Positions 9,813 to 17,459 of a stretch of DNA of 58,937 bases are shown here, piece after piece. This DNA is from Actinomycetes bacterium (GTDB lineage Bacteria; Actinomycetota; Acidimicrobiia; Acidimicrobiales; Aldehydirespiratoraceae). Numbering within the stretch: position 1 is the stretch's first letter; every line of letters starts with the position of its first letter. The stretch covers positions 1 through 58,937 of the forward strand of contig JAJRXC010000053.1 in NCBI GenBank assembly GCA_024276495.1, in the 5' to 3' direction. The notes under the pieces were generated by a model. The model was not told the origin of the DNA. It did not search any database and saw nothing but the letters and a program-made list of their open reading frames with translations. The translations under genes and the position numbers were made by a program.

Positions 9813-10316
9813 GTGTTCGTATTGGGAATCGATCCGGGCCTGTCCCGGTGTGGCTACGGCTGTGTCGAACACGGCCGAAAGCCCCGAGCCGTCGCCGCCG
9901 GGGTCATTCGTACCGATCCGCGCACGGCGCGCCCCGTGCGGCTCGCGGAGATGCAACAGGAGATCCGAGCGTTGATCCGCGACTTCGCCCCGCAGGTCGT
10001 CGCGATCGAACGGGTGCTGTTCCAACACAACGTCTCGACGGCGATGTCGGTGGGGATGGTCAGCGGGATCGTGATGGCCGAGGCGGCGACGGCGGGATGC
10101 GACGTCATCGAGTACTCCCCGAACGAGGTCAAGGAATCGGTTGCCGGATGGGGCGGTGCGGACAAAGACGAGGTCGGGCGGATGGTGCAGACTCTGCTCG
10201 GGCTCGCGCAACGGCTGGCTCCCGCCGATGCCGCCGATGCGATCGCGGTCGCCCTGTGTCACCTGGCCCGGGTGCCCGCGAATCCCATCAGAACAACCGC
10301 AGGAGGACGACGATGA
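9813..10316 (+). CDS. ruvC: Holliday junction resolvase RuvC
   Basis: A 167-residue RNase H-fold endonuclease that cuts Holliday junctions with RuvAB. The four acidic catalytic positions are visible: D in G-I-D-P-G near the N-terminus, E in I-E-R-V-L-F, and two D in D-A-A-D-A-I near the C-terminus. Length matches the family. I chose the GTG at 9813 because a -10 box sits 7 nt upstream and the first beta strand starts there. Its TGA overlaps the ATG of ruvA, which has its own GGAGG site. Confidence 0.95.
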   Translation: MFVLGIDPGLSRCGYGCVEHGRKPRAVAAGVIRTDPRTARPVRLAEMQQEIRALIRDFAPQVVAIERVLFQHNVSTAMSVGMVSGIVMAEAATAGCDVIEYSPNEVKESVAGWGGADKDEVGRMVQTLLGLAQRLAPADAADAIAVALCHLARVPANPIRTTAGGRR

Positions 10317-10921
10317 TCGGATCGCTACGAGGCACCCTGCTCGATCGCGGCCCCGACGGCGAGCTGTTGATCGAGGTCGCCGGCGTCGGCTACCGGGTGC
10401 AGGTGACACCGTCCACGTCGGTCACCATCGGAGGAATCGACGGCGAGGTCTTCGTTCACACCCATCACGCGGTTCGTGAGGACAGCGAGACGCTCTACGG
10501 ATTCGCCACCGTCGACGAACGCCGGGTGTTCGAGCTGTCGATCAGCGCCCACGGTGTGGGGCCCGCGCTCGGCCTGGCGATCCTGTCGGTGCACGGCCCC
10601 GACGCGTTGCGGGTCGCCGTCGCCGAAGACGATGTCGCCGCGTTGTGCCTCGTGCCCGGCGTCGGCAAGAAGACCGCGGCTCGCCTGGTGATGGAGTTGA
10701 AGTCGAAGCTCGACCTTCCCGATGGCCCGGTCATCGCGATCCACGACGACGGCTCGGCGTCGTCGGCTGCGGGCGGCGCCCGGGCCGACCTGCGGGCCGC
10801 GCTCGAAGGCCTGGGATACGCGGCCGACGAGATCCACGCGGTGCTGAGCGACCTGCCCAACGAGGGCGCGACCAGCGACCTCCTGAAGGAAGCGCTGCGC
10901 CGACTGGCCTCGGGAGTCTGA
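10313..10921 (+). CDS. ruvA: Holliday junction DNA helicase subunit RuvA
   Basis: A 202-residue junction-binding subunit. It starts M-I-G-S-L-R-G, has an OB fold, the helix-hairpin-helix segments [10 protein letters not shown] and [12 protein letters not shown], and a C-terminal domain III of about 50 residues for RuvB contact, joined by a flexible Ser/Ala/Gly linker. A GGAGG site 7 nt upstream and the ATGA overlap with ruvC fix the start. ruvB follows after one base, so the three proteins of the resolvasome are made together. Confidence 0.96.
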   Translation: MIGSLRGTLLDRGPDGELLIEVAGVGYRVQVTPSTSVTIGGIDGEVFVHTHHAVREDSETLYGFATVDERRVFELSISAHGVGPALGLAILSVHGPDALRVAVAEDDVAALCLVPGVGKKTAARLVMELKSKLDLPDGPVIAIHDDGSASSAAGGARADLRAALEGLGYAADEIHAVLSDLPNEGATSDLLKEALRRLASGV

Positions 10922-10922
10922 G

Positions 10923-11960
10923 ATGCGTGAGGAACTGCTGTCGCCGTCGGAGACCGAAGAGGAGATCGTCGACGAGCCGGGGCTTCGCCCGCGCACCCTC
11001 GACGAGTTCGTCGGCCAGGCCGAGCTCAAGGGCCACCTGGGGGTGGTGCTCGGCGCCGCGGCGAAACGCCGCGAAGCCGCCGACCACCTGCTGTTCGCCG
11101 GGCCGCCCGGGTTGGGCAAGACCACCCTCGCCAACATCATCGCCGCGGAGATGAACACCCACCTCCAGGTCACGTCCGGCCCGGCGCTGGAACGGGCCGG
11201 TGACTTGGCGTCGATCCTCTCGAAGCTCGAGGACGGCGACGTGCTCTTCATCGACGAGATCCATCGTCTGCCCCGTCCGGTGGAAGAGGTGCTCTATCCG
11301 GCGATGGAGGATTTCCGCATCGACGTCGTCCTCGGCAAGGGTCCGGCGGCCCGTTCGATCCCGCTCGACCTGTCGCCGTTCACGCTGGTCGGTGCGACGA
11401 CGAGGACCGGTCTGATCACCGGTCCGCTGCGCGACCGGTTCGGTCTGGTCGCCCGCCTCGACTACTACGACGTCGACGACCTCCAGCTGATCGCGTTGCG
11501 CGCGGCCAGAATCCTCGACGTCGACATCACCGACGAGGGCGCCTGGGAGATCGCCCGGCGGTCGCGGGGCACCCCGCGCATCGCCAACCGGCTGCTGCGG
11601 CAGGTGCGCGACTACGCCGAGGTCGAGCGCGACGGCCACATCGACGCAGCGGTCGCGGCCGATGGCCTGAAGTTCTTCGGCGTCGACACCCTCGGTCTCG
11701 ACAAGGCGAGCCGAGCCGTGCTCGACGCGATCTGTCGCCGGTTCAACGGGGGACCGGTGGGGTTGTCCACCCTCGCCATCAGTGTGAGCGAGCCGACCGA
11801 GACGGTCGAGGACGTCTACGAGCCCTACCTGATCCAGCAGGGCCTGCTGATGCGCACACCGCGGGGCCGCGTCGCCACTCCGGCGGCGTACGACCACATG
11901 GGCATGACCGCGCCCCCCGCCGCGCCGACGGCCCCGGGGCTGTTCGACACCGACTCGTAG
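10923..11960 (+). CDS. ruvB: Holliday junction DNA helicase motor RuvB
   Basis: A 345-residue AAA+ ATPase that drives branch migration as a hexamer on RuvA. Walker A is G-P-P-G-L-G-K-T-T, Walker B is L-F-I-D-E-I-H-R, sensor 1 lies in V-G-A-T-T-R-T-G, and the arginine finger segment is G-P-L-R-D-R-F-G. The C-terminal winged helix includes R-T-P-R-G-R, the DNA-contacting turn. Length matches the family. It starts one base after ruvA stops. Confidence 0.97.
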   Translation: MREELLSPSETEEEIVDEPGLRPRTLDEFVGQAELKGHLGVVLGAAAKRREAADHLLFAGPPGLGKTTLANIIAAEMNTHLQVTSGPALERAGDLASILSKLEDGDVLFIDEIHRLPRPVEEVLYPAMEDFRIDVVLGKGPAARSIPLDLSPFTLVGATTRTGLITGPLRDRFGLVARLDYYDVDDLQLIALRAARILDVDITDEGAWEIARRSRGTPRIANRLLRQVRDYAEVERDGHIDAAVAADGLKFFGVDTLGLDKASRAVLDAICRRFNGGPVGLSTLAISVSEPTETVEDVYEPYLIQQGLLMRTPRGRVATPAAYDHMGMTAPPAAPTAPGLFDTDS

Positions 11961-11968
11961 GCGCGCTC

Positions 11969-13009
11969 GTGGAGGAGCCGCCGCAGACACTCGACGACAT
12001 CGACTACGACCTGCCGCCGATGTCGATCGCCCAGACCCCACTCGTCGAACGCGACGGGGCCCGGCTCCTGGTCGACCGGGGCGACGGCGCCGACCACCGG
12101 CTCGTTCGCGACCTTCCCGAGCTGCTCGAACCCGGCGACCTGTTGGTGGTGAACGACACTCGCGTGCTCCCCGCCCGGCTGCCGCTGCGGCGCGACACCG
12201 GCGGCGCGGTCGAGGTGCTGTTGCTCGAGGAGCACGACGACGGGCGCTGGGAGGCCCTGGTTCGTCCGTCGAAGAGGTTGGGGCCGGGATCCGTCGTCAC
12301 CGCCGCCGGGCTCTCGGTCGAGATCGGCGAGGATCTCGGCGAGGGCCGCCGTCGGGTACGGCTCGACCCGGGCGACCGGGTCTTGCTCGAGGTGCTCCAC
12401 GAGGTCGGCCTGCCGCCGCTGCCGCCCTACATCGAGAACCAGATCGACGACCCTGAGCGGTACCAGACCGTTTTCGCCGACCGGCCGGTGTCGGCCGCGG
12501 CTCCCACCGCCGGCCTCCACCTCACCGACACCGTGCTCGCCCGGCTCCGGGATCGTGGGATCGAGATCGCCACCGTCGAGCTCGCAGTCGGGCTCGACAC
12601 CTTCCGCCCGGTTCAGGTCGACCGACTCGACGACCATGTGATGCACAGCGAGTGGTACTCGGTGCCGGCCGACACGATCGCCAGGATCGAGACGGCCGAA
12701 CGTGTCGTCGCGGTCGGCACGACGACCGTGCGGGCGCTGGAGACCTGGGCAACCACCGGCGAGTCCGAGGGCCGTAGCCGCATCTTCATCCGTCGCCCCT
12801 ACCACTGGCAGGTCGTCGACGTGTTGATGACCAACTTCCATCTGCCCCGTTCCACCCTGCTGTGCCTCGTCGACGCGTTCGTCGGCCCCCGCTGGCGTGA
12901 CCTCTACGCCGAGGCTCTGGCCGCCGGCTACCGCTTCCTCAGCTTCGGCGACGCGATGCTGCTCGGCATCGACGGTGACACGTGGGCCGTGCGCGGCGGG
13001 AGCGGGTGA
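11969..13009 (+). CDS. queA: SAM:tRNA ribosyltransferase-isomerase QueA
   Basis: A 346-residue enzyme that moves the ribosyl part of S-adenosylmethionine to preQ1 in tRNA, giving epoxyqueuosine. Visible motifs are Y-D-L-P near the start, N-D-T-R-V-L-P-A-R-L, S-A-A-A-P-T-A-G-L-H-L-T and N-F-H-L-P-R-S-T-L-L. Start is GTG at 11969, 8 bases after ruvB. Together with tgt (17999) it shows that queuosine is made in this organism, at least from preQ1. It ends tail to tail with the hydrolase gene in the palindrome TGATCA. Confidence 0.96.
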   Translation: MEEPPQTLDDIDYDLPPMSIAQTPLVERDGARLLVDRGDGADHRLVRDLPELLEPGDLLVVNDTRVLPARLPLRRDTGGAVEVLLLEEHDDGRWEALVRPSKRLGPGSVVTAAGLSVEIGEDLGEGRRRVRLDPGDRVLLEVLHEVGLPPLPPYIENQIDDPERYQTVFADRPVSAAAPTAGLHLTDTVLARLRDRGIEIATVELAVGLDTFRPVQVDRLDDHVMHSEWYSVPADTIARIETAERVVAVGTTTVRALETWATTGESEGRSRIFIRRPYHWQVVDVLMTNFHLPRSTLLCLVDAFVGPRWRDLYAEALAAGYRFLSFGDAMLLGIDGDTWAVRGGSG

Positions 13010-13801
13010 TCAGTGAGCCTGGATGAAGCTCGAGATCGCGTCATTGAGCTGCACGGTCATCGTGGGATCGACCCCGACGTGTGGTGCTCCCGCGATCTCG
13101 ACGTAGTGGGAGTCCGGGATCGTCGCCGCGGCTTCTCGGAGTCGGCTCGGTGGGAAATAGGGGTCGTGTTCGGATGCGATGACGAGGCAGGGCGGGCGCA
13201 TCCCGGCCAACTCTGCGAGATGATCCTCCTCGGCCCAGACAGCGTCGGCATGGAGTTGGCCGTGCTGACCGCCCGACCCGAACGACGAGACGAGCTCCCC
13301 GGCGAGGTCGAGCGCCATGTCGACCATGCCGTCGTCCTGGAGCTGGGCCGGGGTCAAGATCGCTTCCAGGAGGTTTCGCTGCTGCATCGCGGGTGGGAAC
13401 TCGATCCCCCCGGCCAGCAGATCGACCTGGCCTCGCAGCTGAAGCGCGGCGCTTCTGCAGAAGTTGCCACCGCCGACAATGAGGGTCGCCGAGCGGACGA
13501 GGTCTGGCCGGGCGAGCGCCACACTCTGGGTGATGATCGCTCCGAGCGACGCCCCGATGACATGACACGGCTCCAACTCGAGCTGCTCGATCAGCCCGAT
13601 CGTGTCGGCTGCCATGTCGGCGGCTGTCCATGGAGGCGGGGGGCAGTCCGACGGTGGCATTCCTCTGTTCTCGAACCGGACGACCGAACACCCCGCGGTC
13701 GCCAACATCTCGAGCATCGGGTCGCCCCACATCGACGACGGCTGCCCGGTGCCACAGACCAACACCGCGGGCGGACCATGCCCGCTGATCTCGTAGGACA
13801 A
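13010..13801 (-). CDS. alpha/beta hydrolase
   Basis: A 263-residue alpha/beta-hydrolase fold protein. The nucleophile elbow is G-A-S-L-G, the oxyanion region is C-G-T-G near residue 16, the acid is probably in A-S-E-H-D-P-Y, and the catalytic histidine is in G-A-P-H-V-G. Its reaction cannot be told from sequence; esterases and C-C hydrolases share this shape. The start is unclear: the first possible codon is TTG at 13801, yet similarity typical of the family (V-V-N-G-I-G before it) extends about 7 codons further upstream, where no ATG, GTG or TTG occurs before a TAA at 13865-13867. A small indel at the 5' end is possible. Confidence 0.8.
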   Translation of the reverse strand: MSYEISGHGPPAVLVCGTGQPSSMWGDPMLEMLATAGCSVVRFENRGMPPSDCPPPPWTAADMAADTIGLIEQLELEPCHVIGASLGAIITQSVALARPDLVRSATLIVGGGNFCRSAALQLRGQVDLLAGGIEFPPAMQQRNLLEAILTPAQLQDDGMVDMALDLAGELVSSFGSGGQHGQLHADAVWAEEDHLAELAGMRPPCLVIASEHDPYFPPSRLREAAATIPDSHYVEIAGAPHVGVDPTMTVQLNDAISSFIQAH

Positions 13802-13898
13802 CCCGATTCCGTTGACGACTGTTCGGGGCGCGCCGCTTCTCTCTTTTCTGAATGGTGCCCGACGTTACAGCAGATCGACTCACGCGCGGGCGGGGTGT

Positions 13899-14381
13899 TC
13901 AGATCTCGAGCGGGCAGCTGATGTGGGGATCGAGCACCTGGGTGAGGCGACCCAGGCCCAAGAAGTTGGCCAACAACACCGACAGGTCGAGGATCTCGTC
14001 GTCGGCCCATTCGGCGCGCAGGCGGGACCAGAAATCGTCGTCCATGGCGAGATGGTCGCGACCGAAGAGGTCGGCGTACTCGATCGCGACGCGCTCGCGG
14101 GGCGTGAACCGATCAGATGTCTCCCAGTTCGCGACCTCGGCGTAGTCGTCTTCGCTGAGCCCCTGCTCCGCCAACTGCGAAGCGCGGGTGCTCAGTCAAA
14201 TGGGGCACTCGTTGATCTGGGCGATGCGGATGCGAACCAACTCGCGCTCGCGAACCGCCACCTTAGAGTGTTCGTAGGCGGCCATCGCGAAGGTGCCGGC
14301 CACCCCGCCCATCACGGGATTCACCCCCCACAGGCGCGCCAGCTCGTCGCCGTCGCCGTCCGGCACATCGATTCGAGCCAT
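13899..14381 (-). CDS. CMD/AhpD-like protein with in-frame TGA: candidate selenoprotein (CxxU)
   Basis: One 161-codon frame interrupted by a single TGA at codon 62 (14196-14198). Before it lies R-I-A-Q-I-N-E-C-P-I and after it L-S-T-R-A-S-Q-L-A-E-Q-G, as in carboxymuconolactone decarboxylase/AhpD-like proteins, where the residue at the TGA is the second Cys of the redox CxxC. Similarity continues for 98 codons to a normal stop, including F-T-P-R-E-R-V-A-I-E-Y-A-D and L-L-A-N-F-L-G. Reading TGA as selenocysteine gives C59-P-I-U62. The histidine that AhpD has 4 residues after the second Cys is Arg here. A GGGGAG site lies 6 nt before the ATG and a TACCGT box further up, so expression signals look intact. 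A strong hairpin follows the TGA. The alternatives are a nonsense mutation or a base error. Confidence 0.72.
14155..14195 (-). promoter_or_regulatory. SECIS-like hairpin after the TGA of the CMD gene
   Basis: Counting from the base after the TGA: bases 1-6 (CUGAGC) pair with 36-41 (GCUCAG), 8-10 (CCC) with 33-35 (GGG), and 13-19 (GCUUCGC) with 25-31 (GCGGAGC, one U-G pair). The apical loop is AGUUG at bases 20-24 (14172-14176). The placement resembles the E. coli fdhF element, where, from memory, the loop G-U is at bases 20-21; here it is at 21-22. Folding was done by eye. Confidence 0.65.
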
Positions 14382-14410
14382 CTCGATCTCCCCACTCGGA
14401 TTCGCCCCGG

Positions 14411-14416
14411 ACGGTA
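14411..14416 (-). promoter_or_regulatory. -10 box of the CMD candidate selenoprotein gene
   Basis: TACCGT on the minus strand, about 30 nt before the ATG, leaving a short leader that carries the GGGGAG ribosome site at 14388-14393. Confidence 0.4.
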
Positions 14417-14469
14417 GTCGAGGCGGGTGGGTCGTCGCCTGGTGGGCCGGCGCCGATCACATCGGCGTC

Positions 14470-14475
14470 TACGAT
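14470..14475 (+). promoter_or_regulatory. -10 box before a short upstream reading frame
   Basis: TACGAT followed by 7 nt and the ATG at 14483, the same arrangement as at the leaderless genes of this window. Confidence 0.45.
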
Positions 14476-14482
14476 CCTGCCG

Positions 14483-14533
14483 ATGAGAACGTCGTGTCGG
14501 TCTTGTCGTCGCACGAGACCCGTGCGGCTGTGA
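14483..14533 (+). CDS. possible 16-codon leader peptide
   Basis: An ATG sits 7 nt after a TACGAT box and opens a 16-residue frame, M-R-T-S-C-R-S-C-R-R and six more residues, rich in Arg with two Cys. Its TGA overlaps the GTG at 14530 that I take as the start of the next gene (GTGA). The layout recalls leaderless Cys-containing leader peptides known in mycobacteria. It could equally be a chance frame within the 5' region of a longer gene starting at GTG 14494. Confidence 0.35.
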   Translation: MRTSCRSCRRTRPVRL

Positions 14534-15198
14534 CCGAACCTCACATCGGAACCCTCAACGAGGGGTCGTTGCATGCGGCGTTGAAGGCCGACTACGCGGA
14601 GCCGGGCGATCGGTTCGAGGTGCCCCTCGACGGCTTCGTGATCGACATCCACCGCGGCGATCTGTTGATCGAGATCCAGACGGCGTCGTTCGCGGCGATG
14701 GGCCGAAAGCTCGATCACCTGTTGAGCGAACACCGGATCCTGCTCGTGCACCCCATCGCGGTGGAGACCTATCTGGAGAAGCCGGGCGCGAAGCCCCGCA
14801 GGTCACCGAAGCGCGGTTCGATCCACTCGCTGTTCGAGGAGCTGGTCAGCATCCCGACCCTGCTCGACCATCCGAACCTGAGCCTCGAAGCCGTCTTGGT
14901 CTCCGTCACGAGGATCCAGAAGGTGGACCCGACGGCGCGCCGGGGCCGGGGAGGATTCCGCACCACCGATCGGGTGCTGCGGGAGATCCTCGACCGGCGT
15001 CGTTTCGACGGCCCGGCGGATCTCGTCGCCTTGATCCCCGACGATCTCCCACCCGTGTTCACCACCGCGGATCTGGCCCGCCATGCCGGCGTCGGACGCG
15101 ACGTCGCCCAACGGATGGCCTACTGCTTTCGTTCCCTGGGGCTGTTCGACGAACGGCGCCGGACCCGAGCCTGCATCGAGTACTCGTTCAGCGGCTGA
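14530..15198 (+). CDS. uncharacterised protein, nuclease-like core plus winged helix
   Basis: A 222-residue protein of a family that I recall as widespread but unnamed in actinobacteria. It opens I-G-T-L-N-E-G-S-L-H-A-A-L-K, then has F-V-I-D-I-H-R-G-D-L-L-I-E-I-Q-T, which fits the D...E-x-Q/K core of a PD-(D/E)xK nuclease fold (inference). Next come R-S-P-K-R-G and L-F-E-E-L-V-S, and the last 60 residues (F-T-T-A-D-L-A-R-H-A-G-V-G-R-D-V-A-Q) look like a winged-helix DNA-binding domain. Start GTG 14530 overlaps the TGA of a short upstream frame; GTG 14494 is an alternative. It ends tail to tail with the acyl-CoA synthetase gene in TGATCA. Confidence 0.75.
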   Translation: MTEPHIGTLNEGSLHAALKADYAEPGDRFEVPLDGFVIDIHRGDLLIEIQTASFAAMGRKLDHLLSEHRILLVHPIAVETYLEKPGAKPRRSPKRGSIHSLFEELVSIPTLLDHPNLSLEAVLVSVTRIQKVDPTARRGRGGFRTTDRVLREILDRRRFDGPADLVALIPDDLPPVFTTADLARHAGVGRDVAQRMAYCFRSLGLFDERRRTRACIEYSFSG

Positions 15199-16806
15199 TC
15201 AGAGCTCGGTCCACTCGCCCGCCTGCCATTGCTCACGGAGCTTGAACTTCTGGATCTTGCCCGACCCGGTCATCGGGAACTCCGAAACCTCGAACCACCG
15301 CGTCGGTGTCTTCTGCGGTGACAGGTTCTCCCGCAGGTAGGAGAACAACTCCGCCTTGTCGACCGAGCACCCGGGCGCGGGGCGAACGAACGCGGCGACG
15401 GTCTCGCCCCACAACTCGTCGGGAAGGCCGACCACGGCGACCTCGCCGACCGAGGGGTGCGAGAAGAGCAACTCCTCGAGCTCGCGGGGATAGATGTTCT
15501 CCCCGCCGCGGATGATCATGTCCTTCAACCGGCCCTCGATGGTGCAGTAACCGCGCTCGTCCATCGCCGCCAGATCGCCGGTGTGCAGCCACCCGTCGTC
15601 ATCGATCGTCTCCGCGGTCTGCTCGGGCATCTCGTAGTAGCCGTCCATCACGAGATAGCCGCGGGCGCAGTACTCGCCGACGGTCCCGAGGGGCACCGTC
15701 TCTCCGGTCTCCGGGTCGATGATCTTCACCTCGACACCGGGCATCGGCGGGCCGATCGTGCCCGACTTGTCCTCGATCGTGTCCGACGGGTTCGTCATCG
15801 ACGACACCGGTGAGCTCTCGGTCTGACCGAAGACGATCGTGAACGGGGCGCCGAGATCGCGCTCGAACCTTCGCACCAGGGCCTCGGGCACGAGAGAACC
15901 TCCGGAGCAGATCCCCTCGAGCTGGGACAGCTCGGTCGTCGCGAAGTTCGGATGTTCGACCATCGCGACGAGCATCGTCGGCACGCCGAACATCGCGCTG
16001 CCGCGGTAGGTGTCGAAGAGCTCCAGGACGAGGCCGGGTTCGAACGCGTCGACGAGCACCTGGGTCGCCTTCTTCGCCAACGAACCGAGCGCGCAGAGCA
16101 CACTGCCGCCCGTGTGGAACAGCGGCATCGTCGTGATGAAGACACACCCGTCGGAGAGCTGCATGCGCTCCATGGTGTGGGTGGCGTTGTTGGCCAGGCC
16201 ACGGTGATGGAGGTACGCACCCTTCGGGAACCCCGTCGTCCCCGACGTGTACTGGATCATCATCGGGTCGCTCGGTGCGACATCGGGCAACTCGCCGTCG
16301 AAGGCGTCTCCGGCCGCGAGGAACTCCTCCCAGTCGTCGAAGTTGACGATCTCGCGCAGCTCGGGGCACTCCGGTTGCAGCTCCTCGGCGACCGACAGCA
16401 TCGGGTTCCCGCGAAATCCCGGCACGACGAACAGCCCGACCGACCGGGACTGCTGGAGGACGTAGGCCAGCTCGTGACGTTGGTAGGCCGGATTGACGGT
16501 GACCAGGACCACCCCTGCGAGGGCACAGCCGAGCTCGAGGATCATCCACTCGGGGATGTTGTGGGCCCACACCGCCACCCGGTCGCCCTTGTCGAAGCGG
16601 GTCGCCAGCGCCCGAGCGGTCCGTACCGCCTCGTCCCGCAGCTCGGCGTAGGTCCACTGACGGCGGGCCGCCGCGTCGGGGATGCCCTCGATGAGCGCGA
16701 TCCGGTCCGGATCGGCGTCGGCCGCGTCGTGTAGCAGCTCGCCGAGGGTGATGTCGCGCACTGCGGGTTCGGAGGGGCCGATCGTGTGTGAAGTCGTCAA
16801 CGGCAT
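15199..16806 (-). CDS. acyl-CoA synthetase (AMP-forming, FadD-like)
   Basis: A 535-residue adenylate-forming enzyme that activates a carboxylic acid as acyl-AMP and then acyl-CoA. Motifs in order: Y-T-S-G-T-T-G-F-P-K-G (P-loop), F-G-Q-T-E-S-S-P, G-Y-Y-E-M-P-E-Q-T, D-G-W-L-H-T-G-D-L-A, G-R-L-K-D-M-I-I-R-G-G-E-N and the catalytic Lys in T-G-S-G-K-I-Q-K. It most resembles medium/long-chain fatty-acid CoA ligases. A TACGGT box on the minus strand lies 7 nt before the ATG at 16806, which decides this start over the ATG at 16815. Confidence 0.92.
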   Translation of the reverse strand: MPLTTSHTIGPSEPAVRDITLGELLHDAADADPDRIALIEGIPDAAARRQWTYAELRDEAVRTARALATRFDKGDRVAVWAHNIPEWMILELGCALAGVVLVTVNPAYQRHELAYVLQQSRSVGLFVVPGFRGNPMLSVAEELQPECPELREIVNFDDWEEFLAAGDAFDGELPDVAPSDPMMIQYTSGTTGFPKGAYLHHRGLANNATHTMERMQLSDGCVFITTMPLFHTGGSVLCALGSLAKKATQVLVDAFEPGLVLELFDTYRGSAMFGVPTMLVAMVEHPNFATTELSQLEGICSGGSLVPEALVRRFERDLGAPFTIVFGQTESSPVSSMTNPSDTIEDKSGTIGPPMPGVEVKIIDPETGETVPLGTVGEYCARGYLVMDGYYEMPEQTAETIDDDGWLHTGDLAAMDERGYCTIEGRLKDMIIRGGENIYPRELEELLFSHPSVGEVAVVGLPDELWGETVAAFVRPAPGCSVDKAELFSYLRENLSPQKTPTRWFEVSEFPMTGSGKIQKFKLREQWQAGEWTEL

Positions 16807-16813
16807 GGAACGC

Positions 16814-16819
16814 ACCGTA
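16814..16819 (-). promoter_or_regulatory. -10 box for leaderless acyl-CoA synthetase gene
   Basis: TACGGT on the minus strand, 7 nt before the ATG at 16806. Confidence 0.55.
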
Positions 16820-16854
16820 GCTGCCGGCCGGCGAAGAGTTCCCGGCGGCGCGTC

Positions 16855-16860
16855 TACGCT
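16855..16860 (+). promoter_or_regulatory. -10 box for the gene at 16869
   Basis: TACGCT, 8 nt before the ATG at 16869; it faces away from the acyl-CoA synthetase promoter 36 bases to the left. Confidence 0.5.
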
Positions 16861-16868
16861 GAGCGGGC

Positions 16869-17459
16869 ATGGCCGCGACCGACACGCCGCTGCGAATCGA
16901 GATCATCGATCCCCTCGTCGAGCCGGCCGCCGCCGCCGCCGTCGTCGTCGGTGGACGACAGCCGGTGCGCCGGACGCGGACCGGGTCCGGCGCGAATCGC
17001 CGCCCGTCCCGCATTGCCCGAACCGGCGGAGAGGTCGTGCAGCGTCTCAGCCGTCGCCGGGCCCAACGGGACCACGACGGAAGCCCTCGTCGTGATTCGA
17101 GGGTTCGGCGCCACGTCTTCGTCCCGTTCGCGGACGTCAGGGCGGGTCTTCCCGAAGCGGCGAGCGTCGTGGCCGCCGGTTCCGGCCGTCTCGTCGTCAC
17201 CACCCCGTTCGAGCCGGTGGTCGGGGGTGGAGTGAGGGCCAGAGCGGTGCTTCGACTTCGAGGGTCGTGGCCGGCCCTTCCCGTTTGGATCATCGTCGAA
17301 CCATGGTGGCGGAGTTGTACCGTCGCGACGATCGAGCTCCGCTCGCACCGTCGCGTCCGGTATCCCCGGCGCTACTTCGATGTCGCCCACCGGATGCTCG
17401 GCGAGATCGGTCCCCGGGGCCCCGGCGACGTGATCAACCCGTCGGCGGGCGCGTCGTGA
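16869..17459 (+). CDS. hypothetical protein
   Basis: A 196-residue frame with no family I can name. The N-terminal half is Arg-rich and low in complexity (five Ala in a row near residue 20). The C-terminal half looks more ordered: W-P-A-L-P-V-W-I-I-V-E-P-W-W and R-R-V-R-Y-P-R-R-Y-F-D-V-A-H-R. Codon third positions are GC-rich as in neighbours, and a -10 box sits 8 nt before the ATG, which supports a real gene. It overlaps the end of the opposing GNAT gene by 26 bases. A frameshift within the N-terminal half cannot be excluded. Confidence 0.5.
   Translation: MAATDTPLRIEIIDPLVEPAAAAAVVVGGRQPVRRTRTGSGANRRPSRIARTGGEVVQRLSRRRAQRDHDGSPRRDSRVRRHVFVPFADVRAGLPEAASVVAAGSGRLVVTTPFEPVVGGGVRARAVLRLRGSWPALPVWIIVEPWWRSCTVATIELRSHRRVRYPRRYFDVAHRMLGEIGPRGPGDVINPSAGAS

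Noticed and set aside
8193-10409. ABC ATPase frame read as a 738-residue protein
   Set aside because: The upstream 400 codons are antisense to ydcF and ruvC and have no domain; ATPase similarity begins near 9179.
13802-13867. A third recoded gene at the 5' end of the alpha/beta hydrolase
   Set aside because: The upstream in-frame stop is TAA, not TGA, and no Cys position is involved; an unclear start or small indel explains it better.
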